IMG/VR virus record: IMGVR_UViG_3300027833_000100
Location: 1-40,731 of that record
Length of the DNA stretch: 40,731 bases
Direction: 5' to 3' (one strand)
Origin: a virus
The notes below the pieces were generated by a model. It made no database searches. It was not told the DNA's origin and was given only the letters and a program-made list of their open reading frames with translations. Numbering within the stretch: the first letter of the stretch is position 1; every line of letters begins with the position of its first letter. Of the stretch, positions 6,083-14,879 are shown one piece after another. The position numbers and the translations under genes are program-made.

Positions 6083-9000
6083 TTATCTTTTAAAATTGTT
6101 TTCTTTGTTCTGCGCATTAACACCACCAGCAATTTGAGGCATCATCTTAACAATCTCAATTCGAGTTTGTCGTGATACATCGCCTTGTACGTTGATGTTG
6201 AAAGACTGTTGTGAAGCGCCACCAGAAGTGTTGTCCATGTTTCTTAACTGATTCTTAGACAATACAACTTCGCCCGGCATTAACATTGCTGGGACAGAGT
6301 CTTTTCCTGCCTGTGAGAAACTAGTAGAAGGAACAGTACCGCCTTGAGACATTAGCTTCGGACCACCAAATAGTGAGCTACCAAAGTTAAGTGCCATACC
6401 GAGCCAGTCTGTACCGCCTCCGCCTCCAGCTTTTCCACCTATGCCCCCAATACCTTTGAAAAGGTCTGTTAGCATTGGTGTTACATTCTTGAAAGCACTT
6501 TCTGTAAAGCTACTTGCAAAGGAGTCTATTACTGAAGATGTAAAGTTATCTAGTAAACCGCCTAATACGTCTTTCAAATCTCCACCATGTAACAACTCTG
6601 ATAGGCCATTCTTAAATGCGTTTTGGAAGTTCTCTGCGTAACCTTGAGCCGCTTTTGTAGCACCCTCATCGTTACCTTCAAGTGCTTCACCAACGTTATC
6701 TTTACCGCCCTCTTCTAACAAACTAACCTGAGTTTGGTTTAAGTTGTTAAGTAGTGTAAGCTGTGCAATAATGTCCGCTGAGTCTTGAGTACGATTCTCT
6801 TCTTGTGCCATCATCAGTTCTAGGGCTAGTCTATTACTTTGACCTGTTACCCCAAAGCCGGTAAATGCGGCAGTTCCTATTGGACCACCTTTATTTCTAA
6901 ACGCCGGAACAATACCTTTGTTAATAGAACTCATAAACCCGCTACCGAACTTTTGTACAGCAGACTGCTTCATAACATACTCACCATTAGATAACATCGC
7001 TGGGATGTCGTCTGATGTACCTGTACCCGCCCCATTAACTGGACCACCTGTAGAAAATCCCGGAGGTGTTGCGTTACCAAAGCCTTGTTTAGATTGGACT
7101 TCTAACTGTAGTCCACGTTTTTCTATTACTTTTTCAAGCTTTTCTATTGCATACTGTAAATCACTTTTACCAGTAAGGCTAAATAAAGATTTCAAAGTAG
7201 GTACAAGAGGGGTTTCTTCTAAAGAAGTAATAGAAGCCGCTAACTCTCTTAAAGTCGCTTCAGACGCAGAATCTAAATCAATAATTCCTCCATCAGAAAG
7301 AGTACTAATTAAATTACCTTGTTGTTTAAACTCGGCTATCTGTCTATCTGCTTGTTCTGTTCTGTCTTCACCGTTATTAGCGGCTCTTCCAAAGAAGTTA
7401 AAAGCGCCTTTAGTTGCATTTCTAACTGACTCGCTAACAATTCTACCTAATGCTATAACTAGACCCGCCGCTAAACCGACTAATAATCCTTTTTGCATAG
7501 CAGTACCAAGAGTAAGTCCAAGAGACTTTACTTTAGTTAGTAGCGACTGGACAACAGCCAGCTTAATAAATGCCGCACCTAGTTTGGTTGCCAATGTGGT
7601 TACAAACTTTGAACCAAATATGTATCCTGCAGTCTTAGCACCTATTGCTACAAATGCTTTTCTTGCTGTAGCACTAAATACAAAAGCACCCGCCATTATA
7701 GTAAGTGCAGTTCCTAGCTTAGTTAATGCTTCATTTTCAAATTCTGGACCATATAAACCTTCAAGGAATCCTTCGCTTATTGACCTAGCAAAAGTAGCAA
7801 TACCACTTGCTATACTGCTTATAAGGTCTCCATCACCACTAGCAAAGAAATCACCAAGTAACTTACCGAAACCACGAGCAGTAGACTTTGCTGACTCTTG
7901 GAATTCTTCGTTATCTTGTAGGCTCACAACAGAGGAAATTAATGCTACCCCAATTGCTTTTCTAAATAGCGCTCCAGCTAAACCTTTTCTGAAACCAACA
8001 AACAAAGCTGTTGCAAACAATGCACCCGCTACGTCTCCTTGTTCCCCCAAATAAGCTTTAAAGTCCGTAAGCTTTGTGGAGAAGTCTTCTCTTAAAGTAG
8101 AAGTAACACCTTTAGCACCAACAACAAGGGTTGTATTGGATAGTAGGTCAACAAACGTGTTAAACGTTTTAGTCATCCCGTCTATGCCTTTGTTGAAATT
8201 TTCAGATACCTTGGTTGTAGAAGGAAGTACGTCTTTTTCTTTACCGGTTGCTTTAGTTAAGCTTGCGTTAAAGTTGTCGTAAGCAGTAGTCATGCCAGTT
8301 AGCATGTTGCTCCAAAGAGTCTCTACTTCTAAACTAACAGTGGGTTTAATTCCATTTTTCTCAATATCAGAAGATAGTGTAGTCCACTTAGAGGACATAG
8401 AGGTAGTTGCTTTTTCAAACTTATCAACAATAGTATCTAAGTTTACACCAACTTTATCAGCTTCTATTTTAAGAGCATTTCCAAAACCAACTTCTTTAAC
8501 AGAAGTAATAGTAGACAACCATAAGTCATAAATCTCAAAGTTTAAATCTGAGAATAACTGTTGTAACTTACCTGACCAAGTTCTTATTTCTGTCAAGGGG
8601 TTGTCTAAAAATTTCTTTAAACTACTACCAACAGCAATAGTTTGCCCGTCCTCCATATGAGAAGGGTCAAATATTCCTGTCCAATAAGAGTCGCCTACAA
8701 CTGCTTTCCACAAACCTTTGAACAAGTCCGCTACCGCTGTAGTAAATGTTTTAATAGTTGCTTTAGCTGTATCCATGCTAGGTAACATCTCAGCTAGTAA
8801 GTCTATTTTTTTAGCACTAAATTTAATTGCTATACTAGTCTTGTCTCCTAGAGTTTTCTTAGCAGAGTTAAATCCTTTTACGATACTGTCTGCCATGTCT
8901 TTACCACTGATATCACCAGTAAAAATTCCTGTGACAAACCCACCAATATCTCTAGCAAATCTTTGAACTTTTAGTTTAGCCAATAGTAGCTCACCACCGA

Positions 9001-9844
9001 CTAATACAGAAAATCCAATAATGTTTTCACCAAAAGATTTAACCGCAATAGTAGCAAGCCTAATACCGTCCGCAATACCTTCAGAGGTGCCTATAGCTTT
9101 GTCGAGGTTGGCAATAGCTCTAGTCCATTCGTTACCGAATACCGTAGCCAGACCGCTTACTGTAGCGTTAAGAGTGTTATACTCATCGTCTATTTCTTGA
9201 GCGCCTTCTAGTATAGCTTTGTAAACAGCTTCAGCGGTGATTTTACCCGCCATAGCCTCTTCACGTAGCTTACCAAAGGGTATTCCCATACCATCAGCAA
9301 TAGCTTTAGCCAATCTTGGCATCTGTTCTAACACTGAGTTTAATTCTTGTCCACGTAACTGACCAGAAGCTAAACCCTGACCTAACTGTACGATAGCGGC
9401 TTTAGCTGATTGAGCGCCGGAACCGGATATAACAGCGGCTTTTTGGACTGCTTCAGTTACCTTTAATAACTCACCTACAGGTTTATTAGCATCTTGTAGA
9501 GCTAAACCAAACCTATTAAATGTCTCAGCGGCGGCATCAACACTACCGCGTGACCTTGCGGCTATCTTGAACAACTCGTCCATAACCACTTTTGTCTTTT
9601 GTACGTCTCTAGTAACCAGATTAACTCTGTTACCAAAATCTGTCATTGAATCTGCGCTTCTTGTTATGCTCTTTGTTAAAGCACCACCAGTAAACGCCGC
9701 TGTTATGCCTACAGCAAGGTTTCGGAATGACTTAGAAACTGCTGTTGCTCGTTTGTCTAAACTAACAACTGATTTCTCTAGTTTTCCTATTTCTCTTGAG
9801 GCTTGAGCCGCATCAGCTCTTACCCGAATCTTTACACCACTCAT
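6083..9844 (-). CDS. Tail tape measure protein
   Basis: A 1253-residue tape measure protein that sets tail length and is ejected at infection. The N-terminal 260 residues carry the tape-measure domain (GALTKSITRSADSMTDFGNRVNLVTRD, GQLRGQELNSVLEQMPRLAKAI). The middle has coiled-coil and hydrophobic stretches (for example 630-660, 740-790 and 795-820). The C-terminal third has two GG-x-V...IPAML-x-GE-(Y/V)-V blocks, near 960-1000 and 1190-1230, typical of long-tailed phage tape measures. The start at 9844 has AAGGAGAC upstream. By the usual rule of about 0.15 nm per residue, a tail near 190 nm is expected. A terminator precedes the gene and another follows it. Confidence 0.95.
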   Translation of the reverse strand: MSGVKIRVRADAAQASREIGKLEKSVVSLDKRATAVSKSFRNLAVGITAAFTGGALTKSITRSADSMTDFGNRVNLVTRDVQKTKVVMDELFKIAARSRGSVDAAAETFNRFGLALQDANKPVGELLKVTEAVQKAAVISGSGAQSAKAAIVQLGQGLASGQLRGQELNSVLEQMPRLAKAIADGMGIPFGKLREEAMAGKITAEAVYKAILEGAQEIDDEYNTLNATVSGLATVFGNEWTRAIANLDKAIGTSEGIADGIRLATIAVKSFGENIIGFSVLVGGELLLAKLKVQRFARDIGGFVTGIFTGDISGKDMADSIVKGFNSAKKTLGDKTSIAIKFSAKKIDLLAEMLPSMDTAKATIKTFTTAVADLFKGLWKAVVGDSYWTGIFDPSHMEDGQTIAVGSSLKKFLDNPLTEIRTWSGKLQQLFSDLNFEIYDLWLSTITSVKEVGFGNALKIEADKVGVNLDTIVDKFEKATTSMSSKWTTLSSDIEKNGIKPTVSLEVETLWSNMLTGMTTAYDNFNASLTKATGKEKDVLPSTTKVSENFNKGIDGMTKTFNTFVDLLSNTTLVVGAKGVTSTLREDFSTKLTDFKAYLGEQGDVAGALFATALFVGFRKGLAGALFRKAIGVALISSVVSLQDNEEFQESAKSTARGFGKLLGDFFASGDGDLISSIASGIATFARSISEGFLEGLYGPEFENEALTKLGTALTIMAGAFVFSATARKAFVAIGAKTAGYIFGSKFVTTLATKLGAAFIKLAVVQSLLTKVKSLGLTLGTAMQKGLLVGLAAGLVIALGRIVSESVRNATKGAFNFFGRAANNGEDRTEQADRQIAEFKQQGNLISTLSDGGIIDLDSASEATLRELAASITSLEETPLVPTLKSLFSLTGKSDLQYAIEKLEKVIEKRGLQLEVQSKQGFGNATPPGFSTGGPVNGAGTGTSDDIPAMLSNGEYVMKQSAVQKFGSGFMSSINKGIVPAFRNKGGPIGTAAFTGFGVTGQSNRLALELMMAQEENRTQDSADIIAQLTLLNNLNQTQVSLLEEGGKDNVGEALEGNDEGATKAAQGYAENFQNAFKNGLSELLHGGDLKDVLGGLLDNFTSSVIDSFASSFTESAFKNVTPMLTDLFKGIGGIGGKAGGGGGTDWLGMALNFGSSLFGGPKLMSQGGTVPSTSFSQAGKDSVPAMLMPGEVVLSKNQLRNMDNTSGGASQQSFNINVQGDVSRQTRIEIVKMMPQIAGGVNAQNKENNFKR

Positions 9845-9861
9845 CTGTGTGTCTCCTTAAT

Positions 9862-9909
9862 AAAAAAGCCCCCGATAATTTCTCGCATTTCGGAGAAGCC
9901 ATCGAGGGC
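9862..9909 (-). terminator. Strong terminator or attenuator just before the tape measure gene
   Basis: The minus strand has a GC-rich 9-bp outer stem (9901-9909 with 9868-9876), an imperfect inner stem, then TTTTTTA. It lies between the gp10-like gene and the tape measure, with no promoter visible downstream of it, so partial readthrough would lower tape-measure expression relative to the tube protein. Confidence 0.85.
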
Positions 9910-9915
9910 ATTATA

Positions 9916-10260
9916 TTAATCAGCTGGGGTAATAACGCCGATTTTAACTAGTGTTTGTTCTATGAAGTAACTAGGAGCTTGTTGACTCCACCCACGATTT
10001 AGTCGGCCTATGTATTCTACTTCGTTTATGATATTGCCACCACTAAAGCCGCCATATCTGTTTCTTTCTATTTCATCAAACCAACCCATACGAGCAGTAC
10101 CTTCGTCTACCGGAGTTACTACCTTAAGTTGTGCTGTTCCATAGTGTATTAATTCTTCTATTTCTTTGTTAGCAAGTTCTTTGAATTCTCGGTCTAACCG
10201 TTCCATCTCTTGCTTAAAGTTAATCACTTCCAAAGATACTAAGCTATTGTTTTTTGCCAT
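9916..10260 (-). CDS. HK97 gp10-like tail completion protein
   Basis: A 114-residue protein matching the HK97-gp10-like pattern: an N-terminal helix (FKQEMERLDREFKELANKEIEEL), then KVVTPVDEGTARMGWF, an NEVEYIGRLNRGWSQQAPSYFIEQT block and a short tail. Members join or complete the head-tail interface. Its position next to the tape measure, instead of among the connector genes, is unusual. It overlaps the end of the G-T chaperone frame by 17 bases, so translation is coupled. Confidence 0.75.
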   Translation of the reverse strand: MAKNNSLVSLEVINFKQEMERLDREFKELANKEIEELIHYGTAQLKVVTPVDEGTARMGWFDEIERNRYGGFSGGNIINEVEYIGRLNRGWSQQAPSYFIEQTLVKIGVITPAD

Positions 10261-10893
10261 TTTCCATCCAAGGTGGGGTCCATCCCGAGTTGTCTTTATC
10301 TTTAGACTGCATCATCATTTCAAGGAATTTACCTTTAGGCAATGCTTTTACTTCAGCTGGAGTATTATCTTTCATCTGCTTTAGTGAAGCAAATACGTCT
10401 TCAGGTTTACCTTTAAAACCCTGTGCTTGTAGACTTAAGAAAGTACGTTGATCTTCCTTATAGCCTATAGGCCGTCGTCTAAAATAATTAACCCACTGCA
10501 AAAGCTCTGTATAAGGCATTTCTTCTCTTAGCTTATATACAGGAGTCCTCAATTCATGAGCGACTTCAAATAGCGTTTCTTCGGAAGGGGTTAGTTTCCC
10601 TCATTCCCTCCACTAAGACCAGACAAAGACATAACTTTGTTTGATAGTTTGTTTAGTTCTTCTATTGGGAACGTGTTAAAGTCTTCGTCTGATAATTCAT
10701 CAGCACCTAATACTGCTACTTTAATAATGTCACGAAGGAGTCCAATTTGCTTTTTAGCGTCTTCACTGTCGCCTACTTCAGCAATAACTGTTTGTAGTTC
10801 TAATATTTCACCTACAGTTAATTTCTTGACTTCTACTTCATCGCCCATAAATGGGACTTTTTCTGTTATTGATTTTCCAACGAGATGTTTCAT
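10244..10893 (-). CDS. Tail assembly chaperone G-T fusion made by -1 frameshift
   Basis: The downstream frame has no ATG and no upstream ribosome site, but it is open back to 10600 and lies in the -1 frame of the 100-residue G protein. The frames meet at the slippery heptamer GGGAAAC (10594-10600), immediately before the G stop. A -1 slip gives a protein of about 216 residues: all of G, then LTPSEETLFEVAHEL and the T part (RTPVYKLREEMPYTELLQW...). In lambda the rare GT product binds the tape measure and recruits tube protein. The T part is rich in W/Y and ends basic, as expected. Its stop overlaps the start of the gp10-like gene. Confidence 0.9.
10591..10893 (-). CDS. Tail assembly chaperone G
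   Basis: A 100-residue acidic protein (MKHLVGKSITEKVPFMGDEVEVKKL...) ending GLSGGNEGN. Its place between tail tube and tape measure, its size and the slippery site at its 3' end identify it as the gpG-type chaperone made in excess over the G-T fusion. It should coat the tape measure before tail assembly and is not expected in the finished virion. AGGAAAC precedes the ATG. Confidence 0.88.
   Translation of the reverse strand: MKHLVGKSITEKVPFMGDEVEVKKLTVGEILELQTVIAEVGDSEDAKKQIGLLRDIIKVAVLGADELSDEDFNTFPIEELNKLSNKVMSLSGLSGGNEGN
10594..10600 (-). other. Programmed -1 ribosomal frameshift site GGGAAAC
   Basis: The G reading frame is GAG-GGA-AAC-TAA. The last G with the next two codons forms the X XXY YYZ heptamer G-GGA-AAC, directly before the stop. 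Lambda uses GGGAAAG in the same gene. The -1 frame has a stop at 10601-10603 just upstream, so the slip must happen in this short interval, which contains exactly this site. Confidence 0.92.
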
Positions 10894-10910
10894 TGTTTTG
10901 TTTCCTATGA

Positions 10911-11147
10911 TTAATTTAACTTATCTTTTTCTGAAAATAGTTCTGGGTTGTTCGCTTGAAAGTCATCTAGCAATTTTCTCACTGTATGTAAAACACTTAA
11001 TGTTTCCATAATCTCACGACCTGTTGTTGACTCATTATCAAAGTCTTTAAATCTTTCAAACGATTTTCTAATACTTATATCTACACTTCTGCGCATGTGG
11101 CGAAAGGTTGTCCTCATGACAAAAGCTTTACTAAATGGTTTGTCCAT
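10911..11147 (-). CDS. Small basic tail-region protein (78 aa)
   Basis: A 78-residue, largely helical and basic protein (RTTFRHMRRSVDISIRKSFERFKDF) located between the tail tube and chaperone G genes. It has AGAGAG before the ATG. I do not recognise a family; position suggests a tail-assembly accessory role. It has no membrane segment. Confidence 0.7.
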   Translation of the reverse strand: MDKPFSKAFVMRTTFRHMRRSVDISIRKSFERFKDFDNESTTGREIMETLSVLHTVRKLLDDFQANNPELFSEKDKLN

Positions 11148-11168
11148 TGTTAACTCTCTTTTTAGTGA

Positions 11169-11188
11169 GGCTCCTCCGAAGAGGAACC
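11169..11188 (-). terminator. UUCG-capped hairpin after the tail tube gene
   Basis: An 8-bp stem GGTTCCTC/GAGGAGCC with a TTCG loop lies just past the tail tube stop on the minus strand. Only ACTAAAAAG follows, with no T tract, so it is more likely a 3' stabiliser or weak attenuator of the abundant tube mRNA than a full terminator. Confidence 0.6.
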
Positions 11189-11198
11189 CCTTTATTCA

Positions 11199-11738
11199 TT
11201 AAGCCGCCGCTAGCGTAGCAGGACCAAAGAAATCTGATTGTGCTGACAAAGTAACAGTTGCAGTGTTTGCGTCTGTTAATGCAGGGTTAACCAAGATAGC
11301 TTCGATTTTACCTAAGAAGTAGAACTCTGTATTGTCTACTGCTAAAGTTGTGTCTGCGCCTTCGTTCTCTGTAACAGCTTGGTTAGCCATCATAAAGCGG
11401 AAAACACAATTAGTGCCGATGATTGCGTGGATGTCGTCCATTTCAGAAGGAACGTAGTTTACAGTTACTTCTAAAGTAGGAGCATCTGCTTGACCTTGAA
11501 CCTGTGAAGATGTCTTCTGACCGTAAACAGGAACGTTAACGATGTTTGCAGGTGTACCGATTGAAGGAAATTCACGTACTGAAGGCATACGAACGTGGTC
11601 TGCGTCTACAGTCCCCGGTGTTGTGCCCACAAACAAAGCCGCGCATTCTGCAACTGTGTCGGTGTCTGATGGGATTGTGCCTTTAAAGATGTCGAGGTAT
11701 GTAAAAATACCCGCACCTAGGCTTGAAATATGTGCCAT
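11199..11738 (-). CDS. Major tail (tube) protein
   Basis: A 179-residue tail tube protein. The beta-rich sequence, with a conserved-looking APTLEVTVNYVPSEMDDIHA core and a NTEFYFLGKIEAILVNPALTDA strand pair, fits the tube-forming fold of long-tailed phages. It has a strong CGGAGAAT ribosome site and a stable hairpin after the stop, both expected for a high-copy virion protein. It lies between the tail terminator and chaperone genes. Confidence 0.88.
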   Translation of the reverse strand: MAHISSLGAGIFTYLDIFKGTIPSDTDTVAECAALFVGTTPGTVDADHVRMPSVREFPSIGTPANIVNVPVYGQKTSSQVQGQADAPTLEVTVNYVPSEMDDIHAIIGTNCVFRFMMANQAVTENEGADTTLAVDNTEFYFLGKIEAILVNPALTDANTATVTLSAQSDFFGPATLAAA

Positions 11739-11740
11739 TT

Positions 11741-12142
11741 TTATTCTCCGTAATGTGTAAATGGAATTATGTAAGATGCACTATAAAGTGCTTTGTTCGA
11801 AGGGTCTAACCCCTCCACTGTTAAATATGATGTTCCTAGCTTTGTACCGTTAGATAGTGTTTTATTGTCGAGTACGGTGTCAAGTAAGTTGGCTATTGCC
11901 ATCAATCTTCCTTGACCGTCACCGGCCTTAACAAATATTTTTACAGCTACTAGACCTGTGGTCTCTTTCTTTACGCCATACGCATAGTTTTTACTAGATG
12001 ATGGAAGTACATTAATCAGGACGTATTCAGTATTAGAGTCTTTATTACCTAAGTAGTTCATAGGATAAGTCTTAATATTGTTTACTGTCCATGTTGATGA
12101 ACCAAATACTGTTTCAACATCTCTAAGTATTAAGTCATACAT
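11741..12142 (-). CDS. Tail terminator protein
   Basis: A 133-residue protein of the gpU/tail-terminator type: an N-terminal helix (MYDLILRDVETVFG), a YVLINVLPSSS strand, a VKIFVKAGDGQGRLMAIANLLDTVLDNK strand-helix, and a C-terminal SASYIIPFTHYGE strand. It should cap the tube and join it to the head. It overlaps the head-closure gene upstream by one base and is followed by the tube gene after two bases. Confidence 0.75.
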   Translation of the reverse strand: MYDLILRDVETVFGSSTWTVNNIKTYPMNYLGNKDSNTEYVLINVLPSSSKNYAYGVKKETTGLVAVKIFVKAGDGQGRLMAIANLLDTVLDNKTLSNGTKLGTSYLTVEGLDPSNKALYSASYIIPFTHYGE

Positions 12143-12480
12143 TATAATTTCTCCTTTGTCAACTGCAATGTTATTACAAAACCGTCGTCTTGGAAGTCTG
12201 TTATACTGTATACTGAAGTACCTATTGTTATAGTATCATAACCGTCAACAACAACGTTAGACTTCATCAAGGCTTTCGATTGAAAGGCTCCGTCAGAAGA
12301 TTTATCGGTTGTTTCTAGAAATACTTTAACTGTTTTACTAGTTGTAGTAGCTACTGCTTGCCCTGTGGCAAAGTCATAACTACTTGCGTTTTTATTGGAT
12401 AAAGTTCCAGAGACCGCTAAGTCTCCGATAGCCGCAAAAGCCTTATCTACTGCCGCATTAACTTTAGCCTTAAGTGACAT
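12142..12480 (-). CDS. Head-closure/neck protein
   Basis: A 112-residue protein with an N-terminal helix (LKAKVNAAVDKAFAAIGDL) and a beta-barrel-like body (VKVFLETTDKSS..., DGYDTITIGTSVYSITDFQDDGFVITLQL). This layout is usual for stopper or gpFII-like neck proteins that close the filled capsid. Position between the Ad1-type adaptor and the tail terminator supports it. The ATG overlaps the previous stop region and GGAGG precedes it. Confidence 0.7.
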   Translation of the reverse strand: MSLKAKVNAAVDKAFAAIGDLAVSGTLSNKNASSYDFATGQAVATTTSKTVKVFLETTDKSSDGAFQSKALMKSNVVVDGYDTITIGTSVYSITDFQDDGFVITLQLTKEKL

Positions 12481-12986
12481 TAGTTAGACCTCCACCAACT
12501 AGCTCCCTGACCTAATGAACCCTTAACAATTAAAGGTCTTATAGATTTAGTTGCTTGTGTTGACTTAATTGGAGTTCTAGTAACGTCATTATTGCTATCT
12601 GATATGCTGATTGAACCAACAGAAATGCTCTCAAAGGTTTGAGTTTGTCCCATTAGTATATCTTCATTATCAATTAAGTGTAATGCTTGCTCGTAGACAG
12701 CCACTTTAACACGACTCGGTATCTCGGTATTAGTGAACGTCACCGACAACCCTAAACGATTGTCGATGTACGTAGCATTTTTCCGAGGCCAAGCCAAAGC
12801 TTGTGAGGAACTAACAGCAGACCCAATCCAAGAGTGGTCATCAACAATTTGTGTTGCTGTAACCAAAGCTTGTTCTTGAATCTCGTCTGTAGCGTTAAAC
12901 CAGTTAGCACTATCAATACGAGTCTCAAGGTAGTCATCAGCATCTGCAATTTCTACATAGCTGTTCGTATTAAGAACTAGAGCCAT
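12480..12986 (-). CDS. Head-tail connector (Ad1-type adaptor)
   Basis: A 168-residue helical protein typical of the first gene after the capsid in long-tailed phages: SYVEIADADDYLETRIDSANWFNATDEIQEQALVTATQIVDDHSWIG, ALAWPRKNA, and a helix VKVAVYEQALHLID. Related proteins are sometimes labelled DnaT-like because of family naming, but the gene order indicates an adaptor docking on the portal ring. AGGAGG precedes the ATG. Confidence 0.78.
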   Translation of the reverse strand: MALVLNTNSYVEIADADDYLETRIDSANWFNATDEIQEQALVTATQIVDDHSWIGSAVSSSQALAWPRKNATYIDNRLGLSVTFTNTEIPSRVKVAVYEQALHLIDNEDILMGQTQTFESISVGSISISDSNNDVTRTPIKSTQATKSIRPLIVKGSLGQGASWWRSN

Positions 12987-13003
12987 TAGTTCCTCCTATC
13001 TGA

Positions 13004-14122
13004 TTAAGCGTGGAATATTGGTAAGATACCTAAGTTCAAGCTATCCATTTTACGTGTGTATGATGCACCAGCACCTAGTACGCTGTTAGAAGCAAACGCA
13101 TTAGTTGCGCCAGCCCAGTCGTAACCCATTGGGTGGTTGATGTAACCCCAACGATACCATACGTTTGTTGAACCACCACCTAAGTAAGAAGCCGCCGCAC
13201 GGTCTACTTCTACTGGAGTTGGCATGTTGATTGCTGTTGCCGCAACTGAACCCGGCTTGATGATGTATGAACACTTAGTTGATTGTGCATTCAAGTCGCC
13301 TGAAGCCGCACCTGAAATCATTTGGTTTGCACGAGTCATAACTAGACGGAATTTTCCACCAAATACTGTTGAGAACTCAAGGTTTCCATCAGTTACACGG
13401 TCTTCGTCTACTAGGTTAGCCGCACGCATTTCAGCCATTACTTCTGGTGAAGTTACCATGTACATGAAATCTGGTTCGTAGTCTTTGAACGCCGCTCCAA
13501 CAGAACGGAATAAACGCTCACCACGAGCCGCACCCATTGCTGATGAATCAAATAATTTACGTGCATCTGAAGAACCAGTTGCCGCCGCCCCGTGTAGACC
13601 TAGTGCGTTTACGTCACAGAAGAATCCTGTATTAGCCGCATCTGCGTCTGTATCGAAATCGATGATTCCGCCGTTACCTGAACCGCCTAAGTCACCTAAA
13701 GTAACTTCTGAAAGTGTTACACCTTTAAGAACTGACAATAATGCGTCATGCTCGTCTTGTGCACGTACTTCAGCAAAGTCACGAGCGATTTTCGCTAGAC
13801 CGTCTTGCTTTGATACTACTTCTTGCATGTTAACTTGCTCTGCACCGAATGTACGAACAGTTTTCACGAAGTTAGCAACGTCTGTTGCGATGTCTGTGTA
13901 TGTACCATCTGTAGCTGATGACAATGAAGCAACGTTTACAGTTGATGATAGTGGTTTGTACCATCTGAACTGACCTACGAAAGACTCACCTGAAGCGTCA
14001 ATTCTTTGGTCTGCGGCAACAATACCTGTGCCGTTTAATTTCTTAGCGCTTGTATAAGCTTCGTCTGAGTAAGCAGAGATTGCTAAAGCAATGTTCTGAA
14101 AATCTGTGTTTGTAATAGCCAT
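13004..14122 (-). CDS. Major capsid protein of block 1
   Basis: A 372-residue major capsid protein, probably of HK97 fold. It starts MAITNTDFQNIALAISAYSDEAYTSAKK, has a central FVKTVRTFGAEQVNMQEVVSKQDGLAKIARDFAEVRAQDEHDALL spine-like helix, a MYMVTSPEVMAEMRAANLVD segment and a Gly/Ser-rich C-terminal half ending NLGILPIFHA. It resembles the Mcp13-like group. It follows a scaffold gene and precedes the connector genes, the standard head-module order. It is unrelated in sequence to the second capsid protein at 38924-39997. AAGGAAAAATAAAATG gives a clear start. Confidence 0.88.
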   Translation of the reverse strand: MAITNTDFQNIALAISAYSDEAYTSAKKLNGTGIVAADQRIDASGESFVGQFRWYKPLSSTVNVASLSSATDGTYTDIATDVANFVKTVRTFGAEQVNMQEVVSKQDGLAKIARDFAEVRAQDEHDALLSVLKGVTLSEVTLGDLGGSGNGGIIDFDTDADAANTGFFCDVNALGLHGAAATGSSDARKLFDSSAMGAARGERLFRSVGAAFKDYEPDFMYMVTSPEVMAEMRAANLVDEDRVTDGNLEFSTVFGGKFRLVMTRANQMISGAASGDLNAQSTKCSYIIKPGSVAATAINMPTPVEVDRAAASYLGGGSTNVWYRWGYINHPMGYDWAGATNAFASNSVLGAGASYTRKMDSLNLGILPIFHA

Positions 14123-14161
14123 TTTATTTTTCCTTATGTGCTAATTATAGCGTTTTTTGTT

Positions 14162-14836
14162 TTAGATATTAAAATTACCTAGTTTACCTTTTTGGGCAAG
14201 AGCTAGTATTTCTTGAGTTGACATTTCTGATATTGATTTAGAAACATCAGTCGAAGGCGCACCAGCTGGATTGCCTGTACCTGCACCTGTGTTAGATTTA
14301 ACACGGAACAAGAATGAGTTATCTTCGGACTTAGAATAAGCTTCTACGTAGTCACGAATGTTTGAACCTGTTGAATGGACCCATTGTCCTTCTTCATTTT
14401 GAACCAATTGGTCAACAATCTCTCTGCGAGCCATGTCGCGAGATTTATCGTTGCGGAATTCCATGCCGGATAGGGCATCATTTAAGACACCGTCACGCTT
14501 GAGTTGAGTTGTCTCTTTTGCATAGACATCTAACTTAGCACGAGCCTCGGCAAGTTCCATTTCAAGAGCTTCTTGTAATTTACCTTCTTCTTTCATTCGA
14601 GCAATAGTGTCTTCTTTTTGTTTAGACTCCATCTCGACTTTAAGCTTTAAGGCTTCATCACGCTCACTAGCCATACGGTCCATATTAGCTTTCATCTTGG
14701 CTAATCGTTCTTCAACAATTGCTTCGACATCATCTTTAGGAGCTTCTGGTGTAGCTGGTTCTTCATTAATTACTTCTTCAACAACTGGTTCTTCCACTTG
14801 TGTTACATTTTCTTCGATTTGATTATCTTCGCTCAT
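14162..14836 (-). CDS. Capsid scaffolding protein
   Basis: A 224-residue, highly charged, mostly helical protein: acidic N-terminus (SEDNQIEENVTQVEEPVVEEV), a long coiled coil (about 40-120), then MSTQEILALAQKGKLGNFNI at the end. Composition and position just before the major capsid gene identify it as the scaffold that guides procapsid assembly. The start at 14836 has GAAAGGAAATAAA upstream; the extension to 14851 uses a TTG overlapping that ribosome site. Confidence 0.85.
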   Translation of the reverse strand: MSEDNQIEENVTQVEEPVVEEVINEEPATPEAPKDDVEAIVEERLAKMKANMDRMASERDEALKLKVEMESKQKEDTIARMKEEGKLQEALEMELAEARAKLDVYAKETTQLKRDGVLNDALSGMEFRNDKSRDMARREIVDQLVQNEEGQWVHSTGSNIRDYVEAYSKSEDNSFLFRVKSNTGAGTGNPAGAPSTDVSKSISEMSTQEILALAQKGKLGNFNI

Positions 14837-14879
14837 TTTATTTCCTTTCAAGCACAGCTTGGGTTGATATATTAATTAT

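Noticed and set aside
6918-8054. A 378-codon plus-strand open frame opposite the tape measure gene
   Set aside because: It lies wholly inside the tape measure gene on the other strand, has no ribosome site or neighbours on the plus strand, and its protein (many P, S, A, N) reads like an antisense shadow.
10244-10552. An independent gene for the T part of the tail chaperone starting with TTG
   Set aside because: There is no ribosome site, the frame continues upstream to the slippery site, and the -1 frameshift explains it fully.
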